64,000 bases of DNA from Chitinispirillales bacterium (GCA_031254105.1 JAIRVB010000021.1:62001-126000); one strand, 5' to 3'; shown: positions 16,642 to 26,128, counted from the stretch's first letter. Made by a program: numbers and translations. The notes: generated from the letters alone by a model not told the origin.

Positions 16642-18393
16642 ATGCGGAAAAATCCTCTCGTTGATAAATACCAAAACTGTCTCATATTGCTGATCATAAC
16701 GCTCGCTTCCTTCGGTCACGCCATGCAGCAGTTTGAAGACACGCTTCTTTTCACGATAAAGCTTACGGATGACTCCACAAGCCTTTATCACTGTGTTTGG
16801 GATGACCGTATCCGTGAAACTTTGGCCGGACCTGTACTTATGGCGGAGAACACATTTCTTTTTCATTCAAAAAATGGTTACGCTCTTTATAACGCTGATG
16901 GAAAGCTTCTTGACGAGCACTCTCTTGTTAAGGATAACATTAAAGCCGCGGCGGGCAAACAACCGCAAGTCTATTTTGCTTATCCCTTTGACAGCACCAC
17001 TCTTATTTATTATACGGAAGGAGACGGACCTCTTGAGGTTTTCCGCAAGAAGCTTTTTAAAAAGGGGCTTGTCAAAGTTGCGCCTGCTGAAATGGAAATG
17101 TTTAACGAGATAAGAAAATTTCATCCGCTTAACATTTACCGCAGCGGAGCAACCGAAGATATTGGCAGTAAAACTTATATAAGTAAACATCTGGCAGGCT
17201 TCACGGCTCTTGAGGGCGGCGCCAAGTGGTGGACTACGGATCTGTTTTTTTCGTTTACCTCTCCTTTAATTATGGAACAAGATGGGAAATTCGCCTCCTT
17301 TTTTCCGGGTCTTAAAGAGGGGGGCCGCCATTGCGACGCGCCTATTAAACTGATAGAACCTCTTGGCGTGTTCTCGCGCGAAGGACGCTGGTATTATCTG
17401 GGAATCTACAGCGTTACCGGCAGCAAGGACAATGAATATTTTCAAACCGTTGCGTTATGCGATCAGGCTGGAAATGTGCTGTACTGCAACCAGCTTTTAA
17501 AGCAGGAGATGACAGACGCGGTTTTGCAGGAGCGCAGAGACACCGTAACGTGGAAACTGACGCACTTTACAGTCCGTAAAGCGGGACGGCATGTGTTTGT
17601 TCCGGCTGTAAACGCTTTCGGAGATATATATTATGGGATGGTCAACTGGGAGTGGAAAAAAATTGATGTTTATAAAAGGCGTTTTATCAGGTTCCTTCCA
17701 AAATCCGGCCCACCCGCTTTTGCCGATAAATTTGCGAAGGAGGAACAGTTCTCTTTTATACCTGTCAAAATCGAATGTTCCAACGCCTCCCGCCGCGGAG
17801 TTTTGCCCGAAGTGCTGGCTCAAACAGAAAACGGCATGCTGCTGCTTGCCCAGGAAGATCTTGCAAAAGATAATTACTATGTAAAAATACACCGTCTTCC
17901 CAATGAAGAACTCCAAAAAAAGCTCTCACGGATTCACCACACCATGCCTAAGCACATAGCGGCTATGCAGGACTCTATCTCAAAGCTTCCCACAACCTGG
18001 TGTCCGTATGGAATCTCCCTCAACCATACAGCCATCGAAACTCTATCCAACCTTGATTATGGTTTTGGGGATATTGTCGTATGCGCACGGGTTCTGGGCG
18101 TGAGCGAATCAAAGAGCGTTTATGTACGTGTGGATCTTGAAAACTGGGCTGAAGTAGTTGTATTTACCCAGGAGGGACATTTTATTGAACGTTTTACGTT
18201 TAATAATCAGCACTTTAACGACCGTAAAGACGCGGTTACACTCTCGCCCAATGATGAAATTTATGAAAAAGATTACGAAGGCGGCATTGGCAGAAAAGGC
18301 GCTGCCGGACACCGTTTTGTCGCGTGGAAAAAAGATATGCGTCCGGTAAAAGAACCGGCGGCATCGTCTAAGCCGGCGAGGAAGAAGAGATAA
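16642..18393 (+). CDS. Exported protein of unknown function
   Basis: The ATG at 16642 follows AAGGA and gives an N-terminus MRKNPLVDKY then a hydrophobic LILLIITLASFGHA, a signal peptide. The 583 residues contain repeated short hydrophobic strand and charged loop patterns (YALYNADGKLLDE, VALCDQAGNVLY, VVVFTQEGHFIERF), suggestive of a beta-propeller. The tail is Lys/Arg/Pro-rich. I do not recognise a family. An upstream ATG at 16615 lacks a ribosome site. It is followed by a REP-like palindrome. Confidence 0.65.
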   Translation: MRKNPLVDKYQNCLILLIITLASFGHAMQQFEDTLLFTIKLTDDSTSLYHCVWDDRIRETLAGPVLMAENTFLFHSKNGYALYNADGKLLDEHSLVKDNIKAAAGKQPQVYFAYPFDSTTLIYYTEGDGPLEVFRKKLFKKGLVKVAPAEMEMFNEIRKFHPLNIYRSGATEDIGSKTYISKHLAGFTALEGGAKWWTTDLFFSFTSPLIMEQDGKFASFFPGLKEGGRHCDAPIKLIEPLGVFSREGRWYYLGIYSVTGSKDNEYFQTVALCDQAGNVLYCNQLLKQEMTDAVLQERRDTVTWKLTHFTVRKAGRHVFVPAVNAFGDIYYGMVNWEWKKIDVYKRRFIRFLPKSGPPAFADKFAKEEQFSFIPVKIECSNASRRGVLPEVLAQTENGMLLLAQEDLAKDNYYVKIHRLPNEELQKKLSRIHHTMPKHIAAMQDSISKLPTTWCPYGISLNHTAIETLSNLDYGFGDIVVCARVLGVSESKSVYVRVDLENWAEVVVFTQEGHFIERFTFNNQHFNDRKDAVTLSPNDEIYEKDYEGGIGRKGAAGHRFVAWKKDMRPVKEPAASSKPARKKR

Positions 18394-18401
18394 GAAGAGA
18401 A

Positions 18402-18421
18402 GGGCGTTGCACGCAACGCCC
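18402..18421. repeat. REP-like palindrome, GGGCGTTGC type
   Basis: Arms GGGCGTTGC and GCAACGCCC around AC, followed by TTACATC, the inverted family flank. It lies 8 bp past the preceding stop. Confidence 0.7.
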
Positions 18422-18460
18422 TTACATCATGCGTCTCTGCCATTTACTGATACATCCATG

Positions 18461-18485
18461 TAAGAGCGGCAGGTCTTGCCGCCCG
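18461..18485. repeat. REP-like palindrome, GCGGCA type
   Basis: TGTAAGAGCGGCAGGTCT then TGCCGCCCGT. Stem GCGGCA/TGCCGC with the family flanks. It sits immediately upstream of the helicase start, inside the likely leader. Confidence 0.6.
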
Positions 18486-18508
18486 TACAACAGACAGAAA
18501 GGTCTTTT

Positions 18509-19996
18509 GTGAGCGCCAACGCCGACCTGCTCTCCGGTCTCAACCCAGAGCAGTATGCGGCTGTTACTGCTCCTAATAGCGGCTCTACGCTTGTGCTTGC
18601 GGGAGCCGGGTGCGGCAAAACCGCTGTTCTTACGAGACGGATTGTTTTTCTAGTAAGATCAGGAATTACCCCTGCGCGAATCTGCGCGCTTACTTTTTCC
18701 AGAAAAGCGGCTCAGGAGATGGCTCACAGGCTTGTCAAATTAGACGATGCCTGCGGAGGAAATAACGCGCCTCTTGTCACCACGTTTCACGCTTTCTCTC
18801 TGCGGGCGCTTCAGGAAAAATTTGACGGGGTACGTAATTTTAACAGAATCGGATTTCGGGGAGAAGCGGTTCTGCTTGATCACAGGCAGAAGCTTGAGAT
18901 TCTTGCCTCCGTCAGTACCACAGCTGAGCGGAAAACTCTTCGCATGAGTATCACCGAACTTGACAGTACGCTCAATTTGTTTTTATCATTCCCTGAAAAG
19001 GTTTCTGAAAAATGGACTGAAACTGAGCGTGAGCTGCTTACAAAAATCGAACATGATTTTAGTAAGGTTCGTAAAGAGCGCGGATTGTGGGATTTTTCAG
19101 ATCTCATAAGCGGCTGTATCGAACTTTTCACCAATTACCCGGCGGTAGCCGCGGCCTACAGCAAACGCTGTGACGCTATGCTTGTTGACGAATTCCAGGA
19201 CACTAATCCGATGCAAATCGACCTTCTTGATATACTGCTCGCGAGCGGCGCAAGTCTCTACGCAGTAGGCGATGATGATCAGGCGATTTATGGATTCAGG
19301 GGCGCGGATATCAGGCCGATAAGAAACTTCACTACCCGTTTTAAAGACGCTAAAATCATAAAGCTGCAGATAAATTACCGTAGTATCCCCGCAATTCTCA
19401 ATTGCGCAAACCGTCTATGGCTTGACAAACCGATTGAGTACAGAAAAACGCTTGTAAGCGGTCTCTCCGTTATGCCCTCAGGATGCAAAAGACCGCTTAC
19501 CATGCGCTTTGGAACGCAGACGCAGATGCTTGAATGGGTTATAAACAAGGCGCGTTACATAGAGAACAGGGAAAAAATTCCGGTAAACTCAATGGCGATG
19601 CTCTTTCGTATCAACGATACGCTTCTGTCTGTCGCTGAACACTATCAAAACAACGGCCTTGCGGGTGAAGCGTTACCGCAAATGTTCACTGTTCACGCAA
19701 GTAAAGGGCTTGAGTATCCGGTAGTTTTTCTGTGCGATCTGGAAGAGGGGGTTTTTCCGCATTATAAACTACCAAAAAAAACTTATATAACTTCCTGGAG
19801 AGAATTGCTTGGTGAGTTGATAAAACCCAAAGCGAAAATTGAGATTGATTGCAGTTTTGATGAAGAGCTGCGTCTATTCTACGTAGGTGTAACCCGCGCT
19901 CAACGGTTTCTGTTTTTCGTTACGGTTGCAAGTAAACCGTTTTATGGACGAATGACGAATTTTGTGCCGTCGCGGTTTTTGAGGTTGGTTAAGTGA
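18509..19996 (+). CDS. UvrD/Rep-type helicase lacking the 2B subdomain
   Basis: Superfamily 1A motifs are all present. Motif I is LAGAGCGKTAVL, Ia LTFSRKAAQEM, II VDEFQDTNPMQ, III VGDDDQAIYGFRGAD, IV INYRS, V TVHASKGLEYPVVFL and VI LRLFYVGVTRAQ. The stretch between motifs IV and V is only about 100 residues, against about 250 in UvrD, PcrA or Rep. After the 2A segment LFRINDTLLSVAEHYQNNG the sequence goes almost directly to motif V, so the 2B insertion is missing. Start: GTG 18509 has AAAGG at good distance, whereas the TTG at 18476 lies in a palindrome. Length is 495 against about 720. A 3'-5' DNA translocase role is expected. Confidence 0.85.
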   Translation: MSANADLLSGLNPEQYAAVTAPNSGSTLVLAGAGCGKTAVLTRRIVFLVRSGITPARICALTFSRKAAQEMAHRLVKLDDACGGNNAPLVTTFHAFSLRALQEKFDGVRNFNRIGFRGEAVLLDHRQKLEILASVSTTAERKTLRMSITELDSTLNLFLSFPEKVSEKWTETERELLTKIEHDFSKVRKERGLWDFSDLISGCIELFTNYPAVAAAYSKRCDAMLVDEFQDTNPMQIDLLDILLASGASLYAVGDDDQAIYGFRGADIRPIRNFTTRFKDAKIIKLQINYRSIPAILNCANRLWLDKPIEYRKTLVSGLSVMPSGCKRPLTMRFGTQTQMLEWVINKARYIENREKIPVNSMAMLFRINDTLLSVAEHYQNNGLAGEALPQMFTVHASKGLEYPVVFLCDLEEGVFPHYKLPKKTYITSWRELLGELIKPKAKIEIDCSFDEELRLFYVGVTRAQRFLFFVTVASKPFYGRMTNFVPSRFLRLVK

Positions 19997-20351
19997 TGCA
20001 GACCATCGTATATAGGTTGGTAAAGATACAATTTGTCACGGAAAATAATTTTGTGAAAGCGCAGACTTTCATATATTGCCTCCTTTTTAAAAATAAAATA
20101 GTGCTTGTTGTATAACTACATAGATTACATCCATATCAATTACTAACACATTTTTTAACTGTAAATAAAGATAATATATTCAAATATAAAATACAATGGA
20201 AGATTCATAAAATATGTTTGAGAAAAAAATAGTTTTATTTGAATGCTTTTTAAGGCAGTTATATAGCATCTCTTCGCAAAAACGCGAATTTTTTTAATTA
20301 TACCGGCTTTTGTTGTCCCATTCTTCCTTTGCCTACTATTATTTTTGGAAG
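19997..20351. other. Gene-free AT-rich gap
   Basis: About 350 bp of AT-rich DNA between the helicase and smpB. I see no open frame, hairpin or repeat that I can support. smpB transcription probably starts here. Confidence 0.5.
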
Positions 20352-20804
20352 ATGAAAATAATAGCCAGAAACAATAAAGCTTTCCATGACTATGAGGTTA
20401 TCGACAAAGTCGAAGTTGGAATTATGCTGACCGGAGCTGAGGTTAAGTCTATCAGGGCGGGCCGTGTAAATCTTTTGGACAGTTACGCGTTTTGTTCGCG
20501 CGGGGAGATGTATATAAATCACCTGCACATTAGTTCCTATGAGCGAGGCGGCGCGTATACGCCTGAACCTTACAGGCGCCGTAAGCTGCTGCTTCACCGT
20601 AAACAGATCGAATACTACTGCGCGGAGGTGGAGCGAAAGCAGCTTACGCTTGTTCCGCTCTCAATTTATTTTAAGGAGCAGTGGGTAAAGATAGAGCTTG
20701 GGCTGTGCAAAGGACGCAAAAAGCACGACAAAAGACAAAAGATCGCTGAACAGGAATCTAAAAAACGGATTTCGCAGATTATGAATCTGAAAAGAAAGAG
20801 CTGA
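20352..20804 (+). CDS. smpB: SsrA-binding protein SmpB
   Basis: Binds tmRNA and brings it to stalled ribosomes for trans-translation. The sequence shows the family start MKIIARNNKAFHDYEV, GIMLTGAEVKSIRAGRVNL, the RKLLLHRKQI helix, GLCKGRKKHDKR and a basic C-terminal tail. Start at 20352 is set by homology and gives 150 residues; the ribosome site is weak. No tmRNA gene was seen within several hundred bases on either side. Confidence 0.95.
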   Translation: MKIIARNNKAFHDYEVIDKVEVGIMLTGAEVKSIRAGRVNLLDSYAFCSRGEMYINHLHISSYERGGAYTPEPYRRRKLLLHRKQIEYYCAEVERKQLTLVPLSIYFKEQWVKIELGLCKGRKKHDKRQKIAEQESKKRISQIMNLKRKS

Positions 20805-20939
20805 GAACGGTTTTATAAGTAATGCAGAAATAAGAGCTATCCTGAAAATTTCCTGTGAAAAAGTCGTAATTTCTTTTTATGGGCAGGGATGGTTTGTAAT
20901 AAGTTTTCATAAAATATGTTTTGAAATTGGATTTTACTT

Positions 20940-22457
20940 ATGAATCATGAGTCAAGAATAAATAATCGTATTACAAATTTCTGCATTCTGCATTCTGCAT
21001 TATTATTTATCATTATCTTAACCGCTTCGGTCAGCGCCGATATTATCATTCGCAAAATACCGGAAGGTAAAAGCGTTTCCGTCCGTTCTTTTGAGCGGGA
21101 GGGGACTGTTTATGTTTCGCTGACCGATTTTGCGGCTCAGACCGGTTTTGGGTGGAAGTGGGAGCGGCTTCCCAAAAGGCTTACGTTCTGGAACGACAGC
21201 GGTAAAATAGCGTTTGTTCAGGATAACTCTTTTTATACGGTTGATACTTCCGTGCAATCTCTTCAATCCCCGCCCATTCGTAAAGGCGGTACGCTTTATC
21301 TGCCCGCTCCTTTTCTGGTAAGCGCCTTCGGCTCTAAATATTCAGGGTCGCTTTCGTGGGATTCGCGGGCCTCATCCATTGTGATCAATACGCTCATCCA
21401 TTCGATTTTGTCTGTGAGGAGCGAGGTGAAGCAGAACGGAACCGTAGTGTCTATCGCTTTGGCGGACTCCCTTCCTTATGAGTGTACCTATGTTCATCCT
21501 AATCTTGTTTTAAATTTTGCGGGCGGCACGCTTGACCCCTCAAATGTGCGCCGCCGCGCTCAGCGGGTTGGAGTTGTGGATTCAGTGTTTACTTTACAAT
21601 ATGAAAAATCAGCGCAGGTTTCTCTAATGTTAAACAGGACGGTGGAGAAGCCGCATATAGATTACAACCGTTCAACGCGTACTCTTATGATCTCGCTTCG
21701 CCCTCAAATTGAGCAGAGAAAAACCGCCCCGCTGCCTGTAAAAGTTGACGTCCCTATCATCCGTACAGTGGTGATTGATCCCGGACATGGCGGAAGAGAT
21801 CCGGGAGCGATAGGGCCGGGCGGCGTTATGGAAAAAGATATTGTTCTTGGGATAGGGCTTGAGCTTAAAAAATCACTTGAAAAAGCCGGAATTAAGGTTT
21901 TTATGACTCGTGATAAAGATGTGTTCGTGCCTCTTCGCAACCGTACTAATTTTGCCAATGAGAAAAAAGCCGATATATTTGTGAGTATCCATACAAACGC
22001 GGTAGCGGGTTCAAAAACAAGGTTAGCCGCTACAAAAGGCTATAAGATATATTTTCTCTCTCAGGCGAAAAATGAGGATGACAAATTAGCGGCGATGCGG
22101 GAAAATGCCGTAATTGAACTTGAAGAAAAAACTCATAATTACGACGCGCTGCAAAACGTACTTATTAACATCGCTGGAAATGAGTACCTTAAGCAAAGTC
22201 AGGAGCTCTGTATAATTATGGAGCAAATCCTTGAGGCAAGTCAGAAAAGAATCCCCAAATTGCATCTGGGTGTTGGGCAGGCCAATTTCTGGGTGCTTAA
22301 TGGAGCTTATATGCCCTCTGTATTAGTTGAGTGCGGGTTTATATCAAATCCCGAAGAGGAGAAGCTTCTTACTGATAAAAGAGTTCAGGCGCAGCTTGCG
22401 GCTTCTCTTTCCGACGCTATCATAAAATTTAAAAAACAGTTTGAGACAGGATTATGA
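20940..22457 (+). CDS. N-acetylmuramoyl-L-alanine amidase (Amidase_3)
   Basis: A periplasmic zinc amidase that cleaves the amide between MurNAc and the stem peptide. The signal peptide (about 1-33, ending TASVSA) precedes a copper-amine-oxidase-N-like strand region (about 35-135), an AMIN-like domain (about 150-250) and the Amidase_3 domain (about 275-500). Zinc ligands and catalytic Glu are visible: VIDPGHGGRDPG, GGVMEKDI, FVSIHTNA and VLVECGFISN. It overlaps murI by 4 bp, so cell-wall genes are translationally coupled. The first 25 codons include a dispersed micro-repeat, so the true start could be disputed, but no later start preserves the signal peptide. Confidence 0.92.
   Translation: MNHESRINNRITNFCILHSALLFIIILTASVSADIIIRKIPEGKSVSVRSFEREGTVYVSLTDFAAQTGFGWKWERLPKRLTFWNDSGKIAFVQDNSFYTVDTSVQSLQSPPIRKGGTLYLPAPFLVSAFGSKYSGSLSWDSRASSIVINTLIHSILSVRSEVKQNGTVVSIALADSLPYECTYVHPNLVLNFAGGTLDPSNVRRRAQRVGVVDSVFTLQYEKSAQVSLMLNRTVEKPHIDYNRSTRTLMISLRPQIEQRKTAPLPVKVDVPIIRTVVIDPGHGGRDPGAIGPGGVMEKDIVLGIGLELKKSLEKAGIKVFMTRDKDVFVPLRNRTNFANEKKADIFVSIHTNAVAGSKTRLAATKGYKIYFLSQAKNEDDKLAAMRENAVIELEEKTHNYDALQNVLINIAGNEYLKQSQELCIIMEQILEASQKRIPKLHLGVGQANFWVLNGAYMPSVLVECGFISNPEEEKLLTDKRVQAQLAASLSDAIIKFKKQFETGL
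20978..21008. repeat. TTCTGCATT micro-repeat inside the amidase signal-peptide region
   Basis: Three consecutive copies of (A)TTCTGC followed by ATTATTATTT. The same motif in either orientation occurs in intergenic DNA near 20819, 34387, 40779, 41210, 41305, 47023 and 54936. Here it encodes residues about 14-23 of the amidase precursor. Confidence 0.7.
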
Positions 22458-23290
22458 ACGATTCAAGGCCAATAGGCGTTTTTGATTCAGGACTGGGCGG
22501 GTTGACGGTTGCAAGAGAGCTTTTCCGCCTTATGCCAAATGAGCGTATTATTTATTTGGGTGATACGGCGCGTGTGCCATACGGCGGCAGGTCTGAGGAG
22601 ACGATACGGCAGTATGGTCTTCAGGATGCCCGTGTACTTATGGGCATGGATATAAAACTGCTAATCGCGGCGTGTAACACTGTATCCTCTGTCGCGCTTG
22701 ACTATCTGACGCGGCATATTAAGGAAGCGCCGGTTATTGGGGTGGTGCAGCCGGGTGCAAAAGCCGCTGTTCTGAGAACCGCGGAAAGAAAAGTTGGAGT
22801 TGTGGGAACAAGAGCTACTATCGCTTCCTCCTCTTACGCTAAAGCGATTCAGGCAATTGACCCTGATATAAAAGTCTACGGGAAAGCCTGTCCGCTTTTT
22901 GTGCCGCTTGTAGAAGAGGGGTTTTTCAGACACGATATAACAAGGTTAACCGCTCAGCACTATCTTTACGAGTTAATGGATCTTGGTATTGACTGCCTTG
23001 TTTTAGGATGCACCCATTACCCGCTCCTCATGGGAGTGATCCAGGAAACAGTGGGAACCCGCATACAACTTCTCGACAGCGCTTTGTGGACCGCAAAAGA
23101 GGCTCAGGATATCCTTACCAGGTTTGAAGCTCTTGCCCCCGCCGGTGTTGATGGTTTACAGGAGAGCAAATTTTTAGTCACAGACCTTACTCCGCACTTT
23201 GAGACCCTCGCCAGAATGCTTTTGGGACAAAATTTACCTAAGATTGAAAAAATCAACCTGGAAGAATTAACTGAAGAGATACAGAAATAA
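22454..23290 (+). CDS. murI: Glutamate racemase
   Basis: Makes D-glutamate for peptidoglycan. The two catalytic cysteines are in IAACNTVSS (C74) and LGCTHYPLL. The substrate motif GVFDSGLGGLTV at residues 8-19 and GDTARVPYGGRS are also present. Length 278 is normal. It starts inside the amidase stop (ATGA overlap). Confidence 0.96.
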   Translation: MNDSRPIGVFDSGLGGLTVARELFRLMPNERIIYLGDTARVPYGGRSEETIRQYGLQDARVLMGMDIKLLIAACNTVSSVALDYLTRHIKEAPVIGVVQPGAKAAVLRTAERKVGVVGTRATIASSSYAKAIQAIDPDIKVYGKACPLFVPLVEEGFFRHDITRLTAQHYLYELMDLGIDCLVLGCTHYPLLMGVIQETVGTRIQLLDSALWTAKEAQDILTRFEALAPAGVDGLQESKFLVTDLTPHFETLARMLLGQNLPKIEKINLEELTEEIQK

Positions 23291-23814
23291 GAACAATAAT
23301 AGTGTTTATTCCGGATACTGAGGCGGACGGATTAACTTTAAAAACACTTTTATTGATGCGCCGCAATTATTTTTGTCCGCCCCTGATCAAAATCAACGCT
23401 GCCGTTAAGAAAGGTTGAGGATGTAAGTGCTTTTTTCCTTCCATATCTTTCAAACCGATACCTCTGTCCCAACCAGAGGAGAACAGCTGCTGGTATATCT
23501 GATTGAGGAAAGATTGCGATTGCGTTTTCAAATGCTGCTTATAACGATGTCTATGTTGGCGCCGGTATACACTGTCTGACCGGTCTGATAGCCGTTGATC
23601 CGGTTTGATCCGATTCCGCAGAAAGATTGTGAATTTTCCATTTAAACGTAGCCCGCCTGTCATGTTTTTTCCGATTTCAATGTTGCTTGCTTGTATTTAT
23701 ACCGCTCTTTTTGAAACTTATTTATAAAATATTAAAAAATATATTGTTTTTAGTGCAAAAATGTTTTATTTTATGATTTTAAACTACTTAAATAAAATAA
23801 TGATAAACACTACT
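23291..23814. other. Long gap without a supportable gene
   Basis: About 520 bp between murI and the leader of the GLUG gene. A fragment near 23511-23610 reads protein-like on the plus strand (AFSNAAYNDVYVGAGIHCL) but is only about 34 codons. A 98-codon minus-strand frame (23367-23663) has a weak ribosome site and no recognisable family. Most likely decayed sequence. Confidence 0.35.
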
Positions 23815-23891
23815 AAAAGGAGGTTTTATGTAAAAAAGCGGTTTACTGTTTCAAGTCAAACAAGTTATTGTTAATGTTTTTAATAAGGAGG
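23815..23891 (+). promoter_or_regulatory. Duplicated translation-start leader with an ATG-TAA minimal frame
   Basis: A perfect AAAAGGAGG site (23815-23823) is followed 4 bp later by ATG TAA (23828-23833), a start codon directly followed by a stop. Some 60 bp downstream a second AAGGAGG (23885-23891) has no ATG. The blocks starting GGTTTACTGTTT after each (23840 and 23929) are imperfect repeats. The real GLUG gene start at 23988, with GACGGAG, is the third in the series. Confidence 0.5.
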
Positions 23892-23987
23892 TATTAATAA
23901 AAATTTAGTGATTTTAATCGTTTAAATGGTTTACTGTTTTTAAATTTAAAAAATTATTACTAACACATCTTTTGACGGAGAATTATA

Positions 23988-25988
23988 ATGAATCGAATTT
24001 CCAAAGCTACTTTGTTTTCTGCGGTTCTTTGCTTTGCGTCCCTTACGGCGCAGGCGCAGCCAACGCCGAGTACAAGTTGGTACACCAACAATCCCTCAGC
24101 GGCAACATTCACAATCTCCACCGCGGACGATCTGGCGGGATTGGCGCGAATCGTCAACGGCACATGGGGTGGATCACCTGCAAGCTTCAACTTCAACGGC
24201 CGTACTATCAACCTTGCAAATGATATTAATCTGTCCGGTTACGGTTCGAGTTACAACAATGGCGTCGGCTGGATTCCGATTGGCGACAGCAGCAGCTACA
24301 GCAGAAACTTCAGCGGCACATTTGATGGCAACGGGAAAAACATTAGCGGACTTTATACTAACAGAAATAAAATCTTCACGGGACTATTCGGTTGCCTCAG
24401 CGGCGCCAATAGCGTAGTAAAAAATGTTAATATTGTAAACGCGGATGTAACCGGCACTAACAGAGTGGGCGTTATCGCGGGTACTGTTACTCAGGGCAGC
24501 GTGATAAATTGCAGCGTTGTCGGCAGTTCTGTTAGTATTTATGACAGCTCAACAGCTTATACCAGTATAGCCGGTATTGTTGGATATATTAATGACGGCA
24601 GTATAACAAACAGCAGCTTTATCGGTATTGTAACCGGCATTAATGCTGACGATGTAGGCGGTGTGGCGGGCTACATTGGAAATAACACCATTGTAACAAG
24701 CTGCTACTCTAACGGCTCTGTAAGTGGTAAAGACTATGTAGGCGGCATAATTGGCCGTTCATTCAGTTCCAGCATAACAAGCTGTTATTCTACAGCTTCT
24801 GTAAATGGTAATAGTTCTGTAGGCGGTTTGATTGGCCGTCTATTAACCGGCAGCGTGACAAACTGCTATTCTTTAGGCACTGTAACCAGCGCATCTGACT
24901 ATGTCGGCGGTGTGGTGGGTTATTCAACAGGCGATATAACGAAATGTTACTCCGCAAGTTCTGTAAAAGGTAAAAAATACGCGGGCAGTATAGCGGGTAC
25001 TATAAGCAACAACACCGCCAAAATTGAACACTGTGCGGCGCTGAGTATGAACATAAAGGTTGATTCCGGTCTGATCGGGCGTATAACCAGCTCATCATCA
25101 AACGGTATTCTCAGTTCCAATTTTGCGTATGACGGTATGGTTCTTGTTACCAAAACGCCAACCTCAAATCCTAACGGTTTAGACGGCAAAGATCTTTCGT
25201 CTTGTGATATTTATGCTGATGGATCCCTTGGCGGATTATTCATGAATAACGGCAGCCCATGGGTGACAGAAAACGGCAAACTTCCCGGTTTCGGCGCTCC
25301 GGTCAATATGCCTGGATATATATCTTCCTGGTCTTGTGTAGTAGATCTGGTAAGTCAGATTGAAAGCATGAGTTACTTTGAGATTCAGGCAAACGCGGAC
25401 AATATTACTCAGGCAAACGCAGCGGTTGAAACAATTATTGCCAATTCAGGTTTAAATCAGCAGTATAATTTTCCCGTGACTGTAAATGATATCTCATTCA
25501 AAGCGGCGATAGCCGGAACACCATGTGATTCACTCGGTAAGAACGGAAACTACAAGTTCACAGTTACTGTGGGCAGTATAACTACATCCGTATTAACCCT
25601 TTACATCACAGCTACTCCATACTCGGCGCTATTACCGATGGCAAAAGCCGCAATACCGGTACAAAATAACAGTATTACTCTTTCAGGTGAATTTACAGCG
25701 GGACCTAACCCCGTTGCCAAACATTCCGGCGCTGTGAATTTTTTCAAGCAGGGCGCGGGACTAAAAAATGGGGAATTGTCCATTTACGGCTCTTCAGGCA
25801 ACCTTGTAAAGGTTATCAGCATCAATGACAATAACATGGATAATCTCTCCAAACGTCAGGTTGCTTCATGGAATCTGACCGATTCCAAAGGCCGTCAAGT
25901 GTCTGCCGGAACGTATCTTGTAAAAGGAACGGTTACTAAGCAGGATGGCGGGAAAGAGAAGATTTCGTTAATTGTGGGTGTGCGGTAA
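23988..25988 (+). CDS. Exported GLUG-repeat protein with C-terminal sorting domain
   Basis: Signal peptide 1-23 (ASLTAQA). From about 130 to 330 the protein has repeated GLUG-type motifs: VGGVAGYIGNNTIVTSCYSNG, VGGIIGRSFSSSITSCYST, VGGLIGRLLTGSVTNCYSLG and VGGVVGYSTGDITKCYSAS. Each is about 30 residues, as in surface adhesin-like proteins with a right-handed beta structure. A beta domain follows (about 440-550). The end (LSIYGSSGNLVKVI ... VASWNLTDSKGRQVSAGTYL) is a FlgD/Por-like sorting tail. Likely surface attached; binding partner unknown. A strong hairpin terminator follows. Confidence 0.75.
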   Translation: MNRISKATLFSAVLCFASLTAQAQPTPSTSWYTNNPSAATFTISTADDLAGLARIVNGTWGGSPASFNFNGRTINLANDINLSGYGSSYNNGVGWIPIGDSSSYSRNFSGTFDGNGKNISGLYTNRNKIFTGLFGCLSGANSVVKNVNIVNADVTGTNRVGVIAGTVTQGSVINCSVVGSSVSIYDSSTAYTSIAGIVGYINDGSITNSSFIGIVTGINADDVGGVAGYIGNNTIVTSCYSNGSVSGKDYVGGIIGRSFSSSITSCYSTASVNGNSSVGGLIGRLLTGSVTNCYSLGTVTSASDYVGGVVGYSTGDITKCYSASSVKGKKYAGSIAGTISNNTAKIEHCAALSMNIKVDSGLIGRITSSSSNGILSSNFAYDGMVLVTKTPTSNPNGLDGKDLSSCDIYADGSLGGLFMNNGSPWVTENGKLPGFGAPVNMPGYISSWSCVVDLVSQIESMSYFEIQANADNITQANAAVETIIANSGLNQQYNFPVTVNDISFKAAIAGTPCDSLGKNGNYKFTVTVGSITTSVLTLYITATPYSALLPMAKAAIPVQNNSITLSGEFTAGPNPVAKHSGAVNFFKQGAGLKNGELSIYGSSGNLVKVISINDNNMDNLSKRQVASWNLTDSKGRQVSAGTYLVKGTVTKQDGGKEKISLIVGVR

Positions 25989-26019
25989 GATAGCGAATTT
26001 TACTAGGATACTGTAAAAA

Positions 26020-26056
26020 CCGCCTCCTTTTTATACAAAAGAGGGAGGCGGATTTT
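26020..26056 (+). terminator. Rho-independent terminator
   Basis: Stem CCGCCTCC (26020-26027) / GGAGGCGG (26044-26051) followed by ATTTTATTATT. It lies 31 bp after the GLUG gene stop, between it and the convergent rubrerythrin gene. Confidence 0.8.
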
Positions 26057-26128
26057 ATTATTCCCAATAATATCAACAATTGTTTAGTTTTAGATTTGGC
26101 ATTCACGAAAACAAGTGTAAATATCTCA

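Noticed and set aside
19997-20939. tmRNA gene near smpB
   Set aside because: No tRNA-like ends or tag-reading frame seen on either side of smpB.
20978-21008. Triplicate TTCTGCATT as a CRISPR array
   Set aside because: Repeat unit is only seven bases, with no spacers and no cas genes.
23367-23663. 98-codon minus-strand frame
   Set aside because: Weak ribosome site, no family, and composition not convincing; the plus strand shows equally plausible decayed coding pieces.
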